Positions 63,670 to 64,000 of a DNA stretch of 64,000 bases are shown here, one piece after another. Source of the DNA: an uncultured Saccharospirillaceae bacterium (GTDB lineage: Bacteria > Pseudomonadota > Gammaproteobacteria > Pseudomonadales > Oceanobacteraceae); the NCBI GenBank assembly GCA_947499545.1, contig CANMOZ010000018.1:18517-82516 (forward strand). The letters are read 5' to 3'. The position numbers were made by a program, and so were the translations under genes. Each line of letters opens with the position of its first letter. Position 1 is the first letter of the stretch. Under the pieces are notes generated by a model. That model saw nothing but the letters and a program-made list of their open reading frames with translations. It had not been told where the DNA came from and made no database searches.

Positions 63670-63712
63670 GCCAGTTCACCGCTAACGAAATATATGTTAG
63701 CGGTGAACTGGC
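63670..63712. terminator. Perfect 17-bp inverted repeat next to the GlyGly-CTERM gene
   Basis: GCCAGTTCACCGCTAAC pairs with GTTAGCGGTGAACTGGC around a 9-base AT loop. Read on the plus strand it is followed by TTTT, read on the minus strand preceded by AAAA. It lies 18 bases beyond the stop of the GlyGly-CTERM gene, so it may terminate that gene although the U-run is on the other side. Confidence 0.65.
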
Positions 63713-63730
63713 TTTTAGAATGGTTTGAAA

Positions 63731-64000
63731 TTATTTTTTTCTGCGTAGGGTCAGCAACAATCCACCCAGTAAAATAACCCCCGTACTCCCGCCTGACGAT
63801 GAACTTCCACCAGTACTTTTATTGTCGGTATTTCCAGTATTACCCCCAGAAGTATCAGTGTCTGTACCGGTGTCTGTATCAGTGTCTGTATCAGTGTCTG
63901 TATCAGTGTCTGTATCAGTGTCTGTATCAGTGTCTGTATCAGTGTCTGTATCAGTGTCTGTATCAGTGTCTGTATCAGTGTCTGTATCAGTGTCTGTATC
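63731..64000 (-). CDS. GlyGly-CTERM protein, C-terminal part only
   Basis: The frame enters from the right edge and ends at TAA 63731-63733; the N-terminus lies outside the window. Residues are a long Asp-Thr repeat, a Gly/Asn/Ser linker and the tail 'SSSGGSTGVILLGGLLLTLRRKK': Gly/Ser motif, hydrophobic helix, basic end. This is the tripartite pattern of GlyGly-CTERM sorting signals, found on proteins exported by type II secretion and processed by rhombosortase. Family of the main domain cannot be seen. The last codons AGA AAA AAA TAA carry an A7 run. Confidence 0.7.
   Translation of the reverse strand, partial: DTDTDTDTDTDTDTDTDTDTDTDTDTDTDTDTDTDTDTDTDTDTGTDTDTSGGNTGNTDNKSTGGSSSSGGSTGVILLGGLLLTLRRKK
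63859..64000. repeat. 12-bp tandem repeat encoding Asp-Thr
   Basis: About 11 copies of TGTCTGTATCAG run to the right edge, with one variant (ACCGG) copy at the left. On the minus strand each unit gives Asp-Thr-Asp-Thr. Such repeats can change copy number by slippage; the array probably continues beyond the window. Confidence 0.9.

Noticed and set aside
61888-64000. CRISPR-like arrays
   Set aside because: The 75-bp units are coding repeats in frame with no spacers, and the 12-bp units are a protein-coding tandem repeat.

Overview
The window looks like chromosomal DNA from an aerobic marine gammaproteobacterium of the Pseudomonadales/Oceanospirillales type. The reasons are the moderate GC content (judged by eye), the block DUF1853-nadK-phosphoesterase-rhomboid-yeaC-pepN that is also found in Pseudomonas, a type II secretion operon, both ETF subunits with ETF:quinone oxidoreductase, and gammaproteobacterial FolX, FolE and SelO. 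I saw no rRNA, tRNA, CRISPR array, intact insertion sequence or phage block. A species name cannot be given from sequence alone.

Layout. Positions 1-8.8 kb hold a degenerate CAP-domain lipoprotein (cut at the left edge), an alpha/beta hydrolase, fadD, hrpA and a FabH-like ketoacyl synthase. Positions 9.2-11.9 kb hold the most interesting system: a copper-type RiPP (bufferin/HvfA) operon with a short Cys-repeat precursor (hvfA), an MNIO/DUF692 maturase (hvfB), its DUF2063 partner (hvfC) and a DoxX-type membrane protein (hvfX). An MlaA-like protein without a lipobox follows. Positions 12.8-19.8 kb are the nadK-pepN housekeeping block. Positions 19.9-23.4 kb hold a YCF48-like protein and an RND (HAE3/MMPL-type) transporter. 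Positions 23.7-28.6 kb hold a MarR regulator, then on the minus strand folE-folX-SDR-photolyase-PQQ-type sugar dehydrogenase. Positions 28.7-33.4 kb hold selO, a consensus-like Fur box, a TonB-dependent receptor, a partner lipoprotein and a tiny minus-strand membrane protein with its own terminator.

Positions 33.7-42 kb form a catabolic stretch. An HglS-type DUF1338 protein, a saccharopine dehydrogenase and an ALDH7-type dehydrogenase together make a plausible lysine to alpha-aminoadipate route. ETF:quinone oxidoreductase, an outer-membrane barrel protein and etfBA follow. Positions 42.1-50.4 kb are gspEFGHIJKLM, without gspC or gspD and with a strong terminator between gspG and gspH. Glutathione reductase is next, then a leucine dehydrogenase plus branched-chain 2-oxoacid dehydrogenase operon (E1alpha, E1beta, E2), then an alpha/beta hydrolase-OsmC fusion.

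Positions 58.2-64 kb look accessory: a DUF2207/LemA pair, a gene-poor stretch with one small ORF, a 14-repeat BspA-like surface protein, and at the right edge the C-terminus of a GlyGly-CTERM protein with a 12-bp tandem repeat. The stop codon of that last gene directly follows an A7 run, beyond which a 103-codon frame with no start codon is open in the -1 frame.

How the parts may work together (inference): ETF and ETF-QO would take electrons from lysine, branched-chain amino acid and fatty-acid oxidation encoded in the same window. The type II secretion system could export the GlyGly-CTERM protein.
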